In this document: piece by piece, positions 1 through 10,215 of the stretch
Layout: each line of letters begins with the position of its first letter
How positions within the stretch are numbered: the first letter of the stretch is position 1
Source of the DNA: Andrena cerasifolii
Lineage: Eukaryota > Arthropoda > Insecta > Hymenoptera > Andrenidae
Direction: 5' to 3'
DNA length: 64,000 nucleotides
Assembly (NCBI RefSeq): GCF_050908995.1
Contig: NC_135118.1
Coordinates: 22,205,501 to 22,269,500, forward strand
Made by a program: the position numbers and the translations under genes
The notes under the pieces: generated by a model
Database searches by the model: none
Seen by the model: the letters and a program-made list of their open reading frames with translations, nothing else
What the model was told of the DNA's origin: nothing

Positions 1-1989
1 AGTTACTTCTGGGAACTAAGGAAATTCTGCGACAAGAGATGTGCTCAAAAAAAGAAATCGATGCAGCAGGAGTTTTCATTTTGTTCGATTGGTTAGCAAG
101 TATATTCGATTTATTCGAGTAATGTTATAATTTTGTAATTTTCTGAAGAGTACGTTTAAATTTTAGGCAGGGGATCCATAGTTTGAAAATGAACAGAATC
201 GCTTTGACTAATTAGTACTTAACTGTGCTGTGATTTTCAATGCAATTCTTTATATTCTTTTCAAAGTCAGAAGAATCTTCAAAGGAGTGAGAGTACAAGT
301 GGGAAAAGAAAGACCGAAGGGACGCAGAAATAAAAACTAATCGTTTTACAGTTAATATTGTAGAATTCATTTGTTCTGAATTTAATGTAAAATCGTTAGA
401 AACCAAGAAGACTGTAGAAAACACAATACTTTTACTATTTTTGTAGTAGGTATACCTACTGGAAATCCTGAGTCTATTAAAATGATTAGCTCGTATCGAT
501 CCCTATTATTCATCCCCATCAAAGTATTCCCTCCTTTTAGGTATGGGTCATTCACCTTACGCTATGGTCATTCCGAGTTAATCTTTCGCATTTGCAACCT
601 ACCTATTATTGCAATTTTCTTATAGAGCTCCGTCTACCGCATGATGTCTCAGCAAGTTCCAAGTTACTCTGCTCGTACTGTTCTCGTACTTGTTAAGATT
701 TATGTCGTTAACCAATCAACGAAATCAATAAAATACGTTGTCTAATTAACAATTGTCCCCATACTTCCCATTAATTATTTTTATTATTAGCCTTTGACAT
801 GATTGTTATTGAAACGAAGGGAACAAATATTTCCAAAAATCGTTTTAATTGGAATGCCAACGACGTTTGTAAATTAATTCATATAATTTTCAAATAATTA
901 ATTTAAGTTAAATTCTCTTAGTATCGCCAACCCCCTCTTCATCTAGGTGTATAAAAACTGAGCGAAATGTAAGCACTGTGCTCAGAAAAAAACAAACTCA
1001 ATCAAGATAATTAAACAATTAATTATAATTCAATTAATCGTAAATTAATATTAACCAATCATGGTAAATAAATAATCATTTAACTAAAATTTATAAACGT
1101 AACTCTGACAGTTCCCTCCACTACTGATTACAAAAGGAGAATGAATGGAAGCACAGTGTTCGCGATGCAAGGAAATAAAGCAGGATATCCTCAGACAAGG
1201 GAAACGTTGGTTAAGTCCCTTTTCACTCGAGACACTTCTGCGGTTCACGATTGATGTGTCATTTTAATTACGTAAAAAAGAATACAGCGTAGAAATAGTT
1301 AAAGAATAAAACGCTGTCACAATACTGAACCTTCAATATATTCACTTGCCAAAGATAGAAGCATTTTAGAAAGATAAAAAATATATATAAATTGCTTGAA
1401 TATATCCAAAATACCAATCGAGACGGACAAAAGTGTCTTGCGCGAGAAGAGCCTAATTGAACGGAATTAATTCTGTAATCCTACAGATTCGTAAATTTTC
1501 AACGCGTGAAATAAAAGGGACGCACAAACCAGGAGCGCGAGATACGCACACGTGTCCTCAGCATGTGCTTTCGCGGGGACGCAGCAACCTGACCGCGAGA
1601 GAAGCGCAAGTGAGACTGCTCGTGAGCAATGAAACTGCCGGTAGCCTAAGCCAATGGAGTTAGTAAATATCCAAATTTCAACGACGAAATTACGTGGGCC
1701 TCGGTGTCCATGAAAACAAGACCCTAGCAAGGTGATAACGACGTAGATAGTTCTATGAAACTCGCTGTTGCCATCAATTCTTGGAACGGAGCAAGTTGGA
1801 AAAAGGGAGAAACGGGCGACAACATATGGTGGCAGCGAGAACCATCGCGTACTCCCGATCATGTACCTACTCTAGCTATCTCGACCATGGGATTGCAATA
1901 AACTAACCCTCCCTTGCAATTCTGACAAACGAATTTCGTACTTCTGATTTGCCACTTGCCAACAACCGAAATGTTCGGCGTGCAACATA
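1..1989. other. AT-rich non-coding stretch
   Basis: I see no gene here. Overlapping open frames on both strands around 1457-1862 have no splice sites, domains or coherent composition and look like chance. If the minus-strand gene with exons at 6225-6446 and 2879-3004 continues, its next exon would lie here or beyond the window, but I could not identify one. Confidence 0.5.
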
Positions 1990-2352
1990 CAGTGACTTGA
2001 ATTAATATTCGGACACTTTTTAAAATCGCATAACTTTTTTAGAATTGGTCCAAACAATTTGAGTTTTATTGAGAAGCTAGTAGGATTAGTTTGGTAACTG
2101 ACGCGTTTCGTCGTTTTGAAAAACGGTTTTTTTTTTTAATTTTCATTACAAGATCACAAAGAAAAGTTTAAAAATCGACCTTTACTATTCTTTTCGCTAT
2201 TCCAACCAAATACATTTTTTTTCCAAAACGACGAAACGCGTCAGTTAGCAAACTAATCCTTTTAGCTTCTCAAAAAAACTCAAGTTGTTTGGACCAATTT
2301 TAAAAAAGTTATGCGACTTTAAAAAGTGTACGAATATTAATGCGAGCCACTG
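1990..2352. mobile_element. Tc1/mariner-type foldback MITE, copy 1
   Basis: The element is flanked by TA on both sides (1988-1989 and 2353-2354). It starts CAGTG and ends CACTG. The two arms are long inverted repeats that carry the matching blocks AAAATCGCATAACTTTTTTA and GACGCGTTTCGTCGTTTTG, with an AT-rich centre. There is no coding capacity. The TA duplication and CAGTG ends are typical of non-autonomous Tc1/mariner elements. Related copies lie at 34879-35164, 33064-33457 and 53611-53995. Confidence 0.85.
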
Positions 2353-2878
2353 TACCTACTACATGTAGGTATAATAATGGAAAATTGTATAATTGAAGAG
2401 TCTATACTATAGTATTACCATTGACACGTAGAACATTTACCGATTAAATACTTTCTATAACTTTGACACTTACAGGGTTTTCTAAAAGGAATTGAGTATT
2501 ATACAACGAATGATTAATTAACGGTAGTTTCAAGTACCATCCCCTTTTTGTTCCCGAGAAATAAAAATGCAGAAAATTTGAAAATATTCAAAGCACTCTA
2601 TTTATACTACATATGACAGAGAACTGGAAATAACATTTTTCTTCTTACGATATTCTTTTATTTTTCGGATCTCAGGCAGTGAAGGGTTGGAGGCATAAAT
2701 AGTCGAACGCTTCTTTGTTTAAATACCGATACTGAGGCTCCCGCGTATCGAACAGAGTTGAACTGAAAATAAAACGCTCGGGCACAAGCGTTAAGGAGCT
2801 CGATCGAGAGAGAAAACGAGGCAGTGACCGAGGGACAGGGAAGGGAGTAGAATAAAGTAGAGACTGATGTAGACTTAC
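2353..2878. other. Intronic or intergenic sequence after exon B
   Basis: AT-rich, with no feature recognised. It begins directly after the donor GTAAGT of the exon at 2879-3004 when read on the minus strand, so the first part at least is likely intron. The minus-strand frame stays open for a while past the donor, but its composition changes from Gly/Pro/Ala-rich to Ser/Phe-rich. Confidence 0.4.
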
Positions 2879-3004
2879 CCTTGTGTGTTGTCGCGTGATA
2901 AGCTCGTGCTGGTGTAGGTGGCCCGGGGGTGGCGGGAGTGGCCGCGACGTAACTGCCCCCGCCACCCCCAGGGAATAAAGAGTACAATCCGTAACGACTC
3001 ACAC
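2879..3004 (-). CDS. Coding exon B of an unrecognised Gly/Pro/Ala-rich protein
   Basis: The exon is 126 nt. Read on the minus strand, the acceptor TTATGTTACAG ends at 3005 and the donor is ACAAGG|GTAAGT with GT at 2878-2877. It has 2 nt completing a split codon, 41 full codons and 1 nt left over, so it is phase 1-1 and could be skipped without a frame change. The peptide includes YGLYSLFPGGGGGSYV and then AATPATPGPPTPARAYH. It is rich in Gly, Pro, Ala and Thr and probably disordered. The leftover G of the exon at 6225-6446 plus the first GT here makes a Gly codon, so the two exons join in frame. Codon use is GC-rich against AT-rich introns. I do not recognise the gene, and RNA-binding proteins and transcription factors often carry such segments. 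The tRNA-Phe array lies in the intron upstream. Confidence 0.7.
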
Positions 3005-3671
3005 CTGTAACATAATTAAGACAAAGAATTTAATTTTTATAGTCTTGCGCTTGCATTCACTGGCGGGGAGTTATGGTAGCGTGTATCGATCGTTGGACGA
3101 AAATAATGTAAAATAAACAAAATATTTGAATGTGTTTAGACACTGTTTATTCAGAATTTATGATTGAAATTAAATTGATGTTATTGCTTGTAATTAAAAT
3201 GTGCTCGCAAGAAAGTGCTACGCAAAATTTTAATTTATGGAAAAAGAATATTCGGAGGATTGTGCATTGCACTCGTAAAAAAGGAAATAAAAGGTGGTAA
3301 AAATTTATATAAATAAGAGAAGGTATGGATAATCTTAACATGATATGATTATTATTATTGGATACTGAATTGGGCAGAATAAATAGAATTTCTTTCATAA
3401 AGTAATAACTTTTCCAACATAAATATGTAAAAGATTTTTTAATAATTGTAAACAAAACGTGATCTAAAATAAATGAAAATACAGATGGCTTCAACAGAAA
3501 CATTGATTACAACGGATACAAACAGCTACTATTCTGCAGAGTTGAAATTCGATCGTAATAAAAATTTGTATTTTAATGAAAATTAATTTTTTCTTACACA
3601 GACATCTAAAACATCATTTGTGGCACTTTGTAATGAAAAAAAAAACATTTAAAAAAAAAGAAACTTCAACC

Positions 3672-3744
3672 TGCCGAAACCCGGGATTGAACCGGGGACA
3701 TTTAGATCTTCAGTCTAACGCTCTCCCAACTGAGCTATTTCGGC
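3672..3744 (-). tRNA. tRNA-Phe (GAA), array unit 1
   Basis: A 73-nt gene read on the minus strand. The 5' acceptor is GCCGAAA and pairs fully with TTTCGGC, followed by discriminator A. The A box is TAGCTCAGTTGG and the B box is GGTTCAATCCC. The anticodon loop CTGAAGA sits on the stem TTAGA/TCTAA, giving anticodon GAA (Phe). There is no intron and no encoded CCA. A run of T on the minus strand about 12 nt past the 3' end is a Pol III terminator. A TATATGAG box lies about 17-25 nt upstream. It differs from the other intact units by one D-loop base (AGTTGG, not AGCTGG). Confidence 0.95.
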
Positions 3745-3820
3745 TGTTGGAAACCACTGCCTCATATATCGTCGATCACTCTAGATTCAGAGGTAGAAAT
3801 CAGAGAAAAAAATGAAAGCT

Positions 3821-3893
3821 TGCCGAAACCCGGGATTGAACCGGGGACATTTAGATCTTCAGTCTAACGCTCTCCCAGCTGAGCTATTTCGGC
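3821..3893 (-). tRNA. tRNA-Phe (GAA), array unit 2
   Basis: A complete 73-nt cloverleaf with fully paired GCCGAAA/TTTCGGC acceptor, D arm AGCTGGGAGAG, anticodon loop CTGAAGA and B box GGTTCAATCCC. It starts 149 bp from unit 1. A T run on the minus strand (3806-3813 region) serves as terminator, and an upstream box reading ATATATGAAG on the minus strand lies about 20 nt before the 5' end. Nothing in it looks damaged, so it is probably expressed. Confidence 0.95.
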
Positions 3894-3977
3894 TGATGAG
3901 AGAATCTGCTTCATATATCGAGCTTGCGAAGAAATTCATTGTATAAAATATCAGACAGGATAAAAAAAGCCAGAGAT

Positions 3978-4054
3978 TGGCGAAACCCGGCGGGGATTGA
4001 ACCGAGGACATTCAGATCTTCAGTCTAACGCTCTTCCACCTGAGCTATTTCGGC
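3978..4054 (-). pseudogene. tRNA-Phe pseudogene, array unit 3
   Basis: This unit keeps the Phe anticodon loop CTGAAGA and the A box, but it is 77 nt instead of 73. Four extra bases lie in the 3' side of the T arm (reading ATCCCCGCCGGG instead of ATCCCGGG), which breaks T-stem pairing. The acceptor 3' strand TTTCGCC leaves a C-C mismatch at the second pair, and the T stem 5' side carries a C to T change. The D loop is AGGTGGAAGAG. The upstream TATA-like box and downstream T run survive, so the promoter context is intact, but the product is unlikely to fold or be charged normally. Confidence 0.85.
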
Positions 4055-4131
4055 TGCTGTACAAAAACGCCTTATATATAGAATTTACTGATAGAGCACA
4101 TATAAAGTGTTCTAGGAAAAAAAAACGAGAT

Positions 4132-4204
4132 TGCCGAAACCCGGGATTGAACCGGGGACATTTAGATCTTCAGTCTAACGCTCTCCCAGCTGAGCTATTT
4201 CGGC
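4132..4204 (-). tRNA. tRNA-Phe (GAA), array unit 4
   Basis: A complete 73-nt gene identical in body to unit 2. The 5' flank carries TATATATAAGGCG on the minus strand, about 18-30 nt before the gene, and a run of nine T on the minus strand follows the 3' end. The spacer up to unit 5 closely matches the spacer between units 3 and 4 (shared block CCTTATATATAGAATTTACT), so this part of the array arose by recent tandem duplication. Confidence 0.95.
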
Positions 4205-4282
4205 TGTTGTAGAAAACCGCCTTATATATAGAATTTACTCATAGGGCACATATAAAGTGTTCTATGAAAAAAAAAACGAGAT

Positions 4283-4355
4283 TGCCGAAACCCGGGATTG
4301 AACCGGGGACATTTAGATCTTCAGTCTAACGCTCTCCCAGCTGAGCTATTCCGGC
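4283..4355 (-). tRNA. tRNA-Phe (GAA), array unit 5
   Basis: A 73-nt gene like units 2 and 4 except that the 5' acceptor reads GCCGGAA. This gives a G-U wobble at the fifth acceptor pair and is still compatible with folding. Anticodon GAA, B box GGTTCAATCCC and the downstream T run are intact. The upstream box is ATATAAGGCG on the minus strand. Probably functional. Confidence 0.92.
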
Positions 4356-4491
4356 AGTTGTAGAACGTCGCCTTATATGTCACACTTACTTAGAAAGTCA
4401 CGTAAGACACCAATGAATACGACGTATTAAGCATAGAATTTATAAAAAATCATAGAATAAACAGGTATCATGAGATAAAAAAAATGTCTGT

Positions 4492-4564
4492 CGCCGAAAC
4501 CCGGGTTCGGACCGGGGACAGTTAGATGTTCAGGCTAACGTTCTTCCAGCTGAGCTATTCCGGC
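4492..4564 (-). pseudogene. Degenerate tRNA-Phe, array unit 6
   Basis: The length (73 nt) and anticodon GAA are kept, but several key positions changed. The anticodon stem has a C-T mismatch next to the loop. The loop reads CTGAACA with a pyrimidine at position 37, where a purine is normal. The T loop is TCCGAAC, so the B box is damaged, and the discriminator is G. The TATA-like box found upstream of the other units is missing. It is 209 bp from unit 5 rather than about 150. I read it as the oldest, decaying unit, though a divergent functional copy cannot be excluded. Confidence 0.7.
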
Positions 4565-6224
4565 CCTTAATGCCCTTTGCACTGCACTTGAAATCAACTG
4601 TGCACCTCGTTATTCAATTTAACCCTCCCTCCCTTATACTACTTCAATATTAAATACTTTTAAGCAACCTGAGGCCCATATATTTATGAATCAACTTTCG
4701 AGTTTACCAGATTACTTAACTTTCCAAAGGTCGTTTTATATTATGTAGTACTTTAATTTATATTGTTGTTTGAAAAACTTAATGTGGTACAGTTGTTGGA
4801 AAAATTACGAAAGCAGTTAGGGGAGAGAGTTCAATTTGTATATACACTGCAGCCTTTTAACATTTTCGGCAGAAATTGTTGACTTACCGTTACTTAAGGT
4901 TTTTTGTTTACGAGAAATTCGCTCTTGATTTTCGTTCAAAAGTGTGAGTTTTGTAAAAGTATGTGTGAAAGTGTAGCACGTATCATAGATTGCAAGTAAT
5001 GCATCATGCCTGACGTTTCATATTAACATTGCTTTCTGAATTGTGATTCGCATTTCGTGTAATAGGATTTTCGTTATTCCCCCAGCGTGAAAGCTACGCG
5101 CTTACAATTTGTGACGGGAATGTTCCGGAATGTCCAATTTAATAAATATGCATTTTGCGATCTCCCCATGCCCCTCGAAATTTAAATCATTTACAGGGAA
5201 TGTTGCTAATTTTATTCAACAATTTCTAACGTTATTTTGTAAGATATATGTTCATATGTAAGTTCGTCATTTTAAACAAACAAATTCGCACAAATTTTTA
5301 AAACAATAATAGGTAACTAACAACCACTGATAATATTCAATTGAGAGTGACCTAGAGAAAAATGAACGCTGATAAATATAATTCGAAAAATTTCTTAAAA
5401 ACTAGTTTCTTTAAAACAAAACAAATATTAATAAGTCTAGCGTTTCTTAAATGAAAAAGATAACCATTAATTAATGTTTCCCTCCGATTAATGTTTCACA
5501 ACGTTCAATAAATTATTGGCATTGACAACATATCGGTACTACTGCAACACAAATAAGATAATAAACACTAGGTACCTACGATTCCTACAAAATGATTAGA
5601 TTTAATGCGACGAGAGCCTCGCCCACAGATAAGACTTTCTACTATCATAAAAGAAATTTCATTTTTGAATGTACGATGGAAGATATCAGCTCTGGTCGAT
5701 AAAACCGCGTTATACCTTACGTTACACAATTATTACCAATGCTAAATATGAAATAAAAATATACCCCTGAGCTTACAATCTTTGGTAACAGACAAAAATT
5801 GCGAACTCATCCATATGTAAAAGTGGATGATGTAGTCATCGCGAACTAAACAATTTCCTAAATGAAAATTACAATGCTCCTACGCTATAGTGGTTAAATA
5901 TTAAGGCATCATACATATTCTAGTACGATCGTACTATACGCTATTACATTACTTGTTGAATGAGCCCCTTCAGGAAAGCAATGCATTTTATTCCCAAGAT
6001 TAACAATTCACGTGACTTACAATTTTGTTACGTGTAATACATAAATATTTTCACGCCAGGTTTATAAACTCTGCTTTTTATCGTTACGCTACCTTTTATA
6101 AGCTCTGATTTGTATTTTGCAGGTACATTTTTTTATAGGTCCCAAAATTTGTACATATTACGAATGCTTGGATTTGTTCTGAGAAAATTGCGCTCGATTT
6201 GAAAAAGGTGAAGGGCGTAAGTAC

Positions 6225-6446
6225 CTTGATTGTGAGCCGGCGCGGGAGTGGCGGCCAGAGGTGGTATGCCCTGGGACTGTTGGCTCGGAATCTGATTGGA
6301 TTGTGCAGGTGCTAAGGGCCATAGGGTTGCTGCCGCAGCAGGGCCGGACGTCTGTTGGGCCCGGGTACCCGTGTCGCCCACGGGACGATCCCCAGTCCCA
6401 CTTTGGGCCACGGGAGGGACCAACATCGAACCTCCCCCTCCCGAGG
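6225..6446 (-). CDS. Coding exon A of an unrecognised Gly/Pro/Ala/Gln-rich protein
   Basis: The exon is 222 nt on the minus strand. Acceptor: CGTTTTGATTCCAG ending at 6447. Donor: CAATCAAG|GTACTTACG with GT at 6224-6223. It has 2 nt completing a split codon, 73 full codons and 1 nt left, so it is phase 1-1 like exon B. The peptide begins SGGGGSMLVPPVAQSGTGDR, passes an Ala-rich and Gln/Ser/Pro-rich middle (SNQIPSQQSQG) and ends PPLAATPAPAHNQ. It is low in charged and bulky residues and probably disordered. The joined frame continues as HNQ-G-VSRYGLY into exon B. I find no domain and do not recognise the gene. Upstream exons were not found within the window. The internal frame is open over the whole exon and GC-rich, unlike its flanks, which supports coding. 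Confidence 0.7.
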
Positions 6447-9400
6447 CTGGAATCAAAACGAGCAAAAAGGAAATCAGTATACAGCATAAAATCAAATGCG
6501 AGTGAAAAAAAAATTGAAGGAAAAATATGAAGATGTAGGTATTACAGTGTACTGTGCAATAAAGAATTATTATTAGTATTATTGTTATAATTAACCATCT
6601 ACGTCCTTCGATACCTTCATCTTGTTTTTCTCCAGTTTTGGTTATTTTATGTTCAAGTACGAAGTCGACACGCGTTCCACATTTTTTAAATGAAATTTCT
6701 AGGTGTTTTATATAAGAACTTTAGATTCGCAATTATTTACACTTTTAGGGATGAGTTTGTACTAAAGTCACGTTAATAGATAAGACAAGATAATTTGTAG
6801 TTTTCTTTGTAATTAATTTTATCTTCTTTTTTACAGTATCGCCATTCGTCCATGAAACTCACATTTCTTTCAATGCCCAGTGGAGTCATTTTTAAAGAAA
6901 TTACTCTAGTTCCCTTCAACTCATCTGCTTCCTTATTTCGGTTTTACTTATTTTCCTTCGAACTTCTTTATGATCTTTCATTATCTGCATCCCTATCTTC
7001 CTTTATATGACAGATACTTTTCATATTCCGTTTTCCACGTTTATCACCCATTTCTATTCCCCACGTCCTCCCCTATTGCTATCCTCCCTCGCCCTTACAT
7101 TGTCTAGCCAAACGTGACTGTCAAATTACCCCCCTCCCTCCGCGCTCCTATCGCCCCTTTAATACTCCTCGACCTATGGGCACAAGTGTGCAGGGAGATT
7201 AACGATGAAAAGTTGATTCCGATCGCCAGATACGGGCATCTGCTCCACCCCGACCCTTCAATTCGTCGACTAGGAAAATAACGAACGGAAAATAGCACCC
7301 CCCAGTATTAATACAGGCAAATGGCCATTTAAAGAGCAGAGGGACAGGACGCATTCACTGATTCCCAATATTAAAGATTTTCCCTGCAATTGTTACCATT
7401 TAATCGTCATAATCCTTCGCAAACAAAATGGAGGAGATGGGTAACACAGAACGACGAAATAATACAAACATAATAAAGAATATATAACAATCTATAAAAG
7501 AAAATCGTTCATTTCTATTCCCCCTGTTCACACCCTGAAAATGGAGAAACCTTCCGACCGATGAAGATCGAGAATACAAACAGACGGAAGGAAGATCGAA
7601 GGAAAGAAGATCATAATCATCCCCTCCTTCAATCTTCGTATCCACAGACACGGAACCAGGGGAGAACGAAAAAGTAGGCGAGAGAGGAAGCTGGAAAATG
7701 CACGAGACCGCGTTTGTGACGTAGGGGTAACAGAATCGTTATACGAACTAACGTATCCGCATGCAGAAAACGACTGGGGGGGGGCAGAGGTGATAGAGAG
7801 AGAGAGGTCGACATAGAACGCACAGCGTTTTCAACGGGGTGAACGGAGCAAGAGCGTTCCATTTCCTACCAGGGAGTGAGTCACTGTAGGGATAGCCACG
7901 GAGGGTTGGGAAGGAGTGGAAACGGGGGGGGGGGGGTAGCAACAGGTCGCCAAACATAATGTAGTCTCTTAGATATATACATACACAGGAACGTCGCAGG
8001 ATCGACGCACAGATTTTTTTAGACGATATACGCCTTTAGGCGCCCTCCTTAAGTACAGGGGGCTGTAAAACGATGTCTCTGCTTTTTTTTTTGTTTACTC
8101 CTTCTTCCAGAAGAAATTTCTTAATGGCAGGACACATTAATGATGACTGAAGCCATCAGAGAGTTTGCTTTCGTTTTTCCAAGAAACTGTAATTTTTTTC
8201 GACTTCGTGTACCCTCTCGCAAGAATGGTACGTAATTGGGGGTTGGGTAATCGTCGGGATGATCGTAAATTTAAGAAAACGCTGGATCACATGTATCAGA
8301 TGCTGCCACGTTGTACATACAGATCGTATTGAAGTAGTCGATAAATTTTTCGGCCGGTGTAAAGTTTAATGACTTTCGAAGAACTTGTCTTTGTATGGGA
8401 CTTTGATGTAAGGAAACTTTTGGACGTTTGATTACGCTTCCATGGTCTTGTTATCGCCTGGGTTTCTTAACAACGGTAAAAGTAGCCCTGTCATTAGGAT
8501 TGTTTGCTGTATTCTTAAATTTCTTAATGGCTAACTTTGTTAACCATGGTATTACGCGATTTCCATAATTAAGATTCTGCTTCTGATCATCTTCTGTCGA
8601 TGCTTCCTTCACCCTGTATGTATCTTCATCGAAGAAGCCAGTGTCGTCTTGTTAATTCAATGTATATTACTGTCCCCCGTAATTGCTTATTTGCGGGAAC
8701 AATTATTTACTTAAAATTCACCCAGAGGTTTTAAAATCGCCATTAATTTAATAAGTAACTATTCAGATTTAATAGAATTTTATCACACAAAATTTTCTAA
8801 ACGATTTTCTACAAATCAGACGAAGCATTATTTATAGTTTCATTCCGATAACACAGAATCTGATACGAAACTCATTTACGGCGACTCACAAACTTGTTCA
8901 CGAAGGATTATTCACGCATCCAGATTATTTCGATAGTTCGTTACATTTTTCATTGAAATTTGAGAAAATAGACTACAGCTGTGCACCGAAAGCTAAGATT
9001 CTCGCATTCGCGTGAACGAAATTGTGACTTGTGAGTGGCTGTATGTACACCCTGTGCCACGATGAACGTGTTAACAAAACTGCACAAAAAAAACAAAAAA
9101 AAAACAGAAATTGTACGGTTACATTCCCAACACCAATCTCGAGCCACAAAAGTGTCCCGTGCGAGAAGGTCCGAATAAATCCGCCCGACAGAACAACTTT
9201 CGAGTACCTACCTACATACGTAAGTAGGTACATAGAACTTCCTCCACAACGCGCCGCGGTTCCGCCCAATTTCATTCCTCTCTCCGCGACACCATTCGCT
9301 CAAATCCTTTACACATGCTTCCCACGTGACGCCGTAACAAGATACGAGCTGCTAATTTTCCTCGCACTAAAATATTACCGCGAGCCGAAACTCGTATTCT

Positions 9401-9621
9401 GCGCACACGCAATTAACACTTACCGAGAACTCCGCGAGCCCCAGCTCCTGCGACGTTTAATTATTATAATCCAGCGGCCAGGCCACCATTACTCGTCCCG
9501 TTTCACTTTCTCACGTGCAACCTGACAAATGTGTACCCGCCGATTGACAGGCCATCGACGGTTATTACTCATTACCGACGCGTTTAACGAGGGCACCTAA
9601 GTCGCGCTTCCACGTACTTAC
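6447..9621. other. Non-coding stretch upstream of exon A
   Basis: Probably intron or 5' flank of the minus-strand gene. From about 7400 to 7930 the plus strand is purine-rich, with a short GA repeat near 7793-7806. From about 9000 to 9620 GC rises and open frames occur on both strands without splice signals I trust. No gene is supported here. Confidence 0.45.
7924..7936. repeat. Homopolymer of 13 G
   Basis: A run of 13 G in a purine-rich stretch. It may be length-variable and could form G-quadruplex-like structure, but there is no evidence of function. Confidence 0.8.
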
Positions 9622-9675
9622 CAGCGCGATTTTACGGACTTCCCGTACACGCGACACATCCGTTCCCCGGCCCAG
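9622..9675 (-). other. Exon-like 54-nt segment (low confidence)
   Basis: On the minus strand, AAAATTTCCAG precedes and a strong donor CTG|GTAAGTACG follows a 54-nt segment that is open in two of three frames. The phase it would need to join directly to exon A is the one frame that contains a stop. It is therefore not the exon immediately before 6225-6446. It may belong to an untranslated region or another isoform, or be chance. Confidence 0.25.
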
Positions 9676-9696
9676 CTGGAAATTTTGTTATAAAAT

Positions 9697-9731
9697 TTCT
9701 CGAGAAATTCTCGAGAAACCATTCTCGAGAA
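9697..9731. repeat. Three perfect copies of the palindrome TTCTCGAGAA
   Basis: The 10-bp palindrome TTCTCGAGAA occurs at 9697-9706, 9708-9717 and 9722-9731. This could be a cluster of binding sites for a dimeric factor or a small tandem repeat. The spacing does not fit a canonical heat-shock element. Confidence 0.5.
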
Positions 9732-9984
9732 GGAACACTACTCTAGTGTAACTGCCCGTTCTTGAACGCTATCTTCAGGAATTTGTTGAACAAAAATTAT
9801 AAGTTTATAGCGCCTGGCGATTTGTCTGTATATTAAGGTACGTTTGAAGTAATACTCATAATTTTTTGGCTTTTTTTACCGCATATATACTTCTTCAAAA
9901 AATTGTTTTCCGTCGGGCGATGACTTGGGCACTGTTATAGTCATCTAATATATGAAAACTAAGGTTTATTTTCTTTATTATGGT

Positions 9985-10215
9985 TGTCGCTATAGTTGGG
10001 AAATGCTGCTTCAACTCGGTCAGGCCTTTTTGAGCGGTGGTTACTACTGCAAATGTTTTGTATAGCGCGTAGAAAGGTCCTTCGCTAGGTTCCCCTGCAA
10101 AATTCACATTCGGGGACTCTCGGATCGTGCTTTCGATATTTTCTAGAAATTGTCACCGTGAAGAGACATTAAAGCTGTGCACAGTATGCCACGCTACTCA
10201 AAGTGCATGTACGCA
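9985..10215 (+). repeat. Dispersed repeat family, copy 1
   Basis: It holds the family's ordered blocks: a GCTTCAACTCGGTCAGGCCT region, then a TTTTTGAGCGGTGG block, GTTTTGTATAGCGCGTAGAA, TGCTTTCGATATTTTCTAGA and a terminal CTACTCAAAGTGCATG. Other copies are at 18605-18740, 22165-22262, 39728-39850, 41690-41835 and 47328-47385. It is degenerate and non-coding, and its class is unknown. Confidence 0.5.

Larger units (their letters stand above)
3005..6224 (-). other. Intron of about 3.2 kb hosting a tRNA-Phe array
   Basis: The boundaries are inferred from the donor of the 6225-6446 exon (CAATCAAG|GTACTTACG, a weak but acceptable site) and the acceptor TTATGTTACAG before 3004. The phases match. 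The part nearest exon B (3005-3671) and the part from 4565 to 6224 are plain AT-rich sequence in which I see nothing else. The tRNA genes at 3672-4564 are on the same strand as the host gene. Confidence 0.6.

Noticed and set aside
3576..4212. Open frames with the repeated peptide RNPGLNRGHLDLQSNALP
   Set aside because: They are readings of the antisense strand of the tRNA-Phe genes and not proteins.
9031..9525. A 164-codon plus-strand open frame
   Set aside because: No domain, mixed composition, and overlapping frames on the other strand. Length is within what GC-richer DNA gives by chance.
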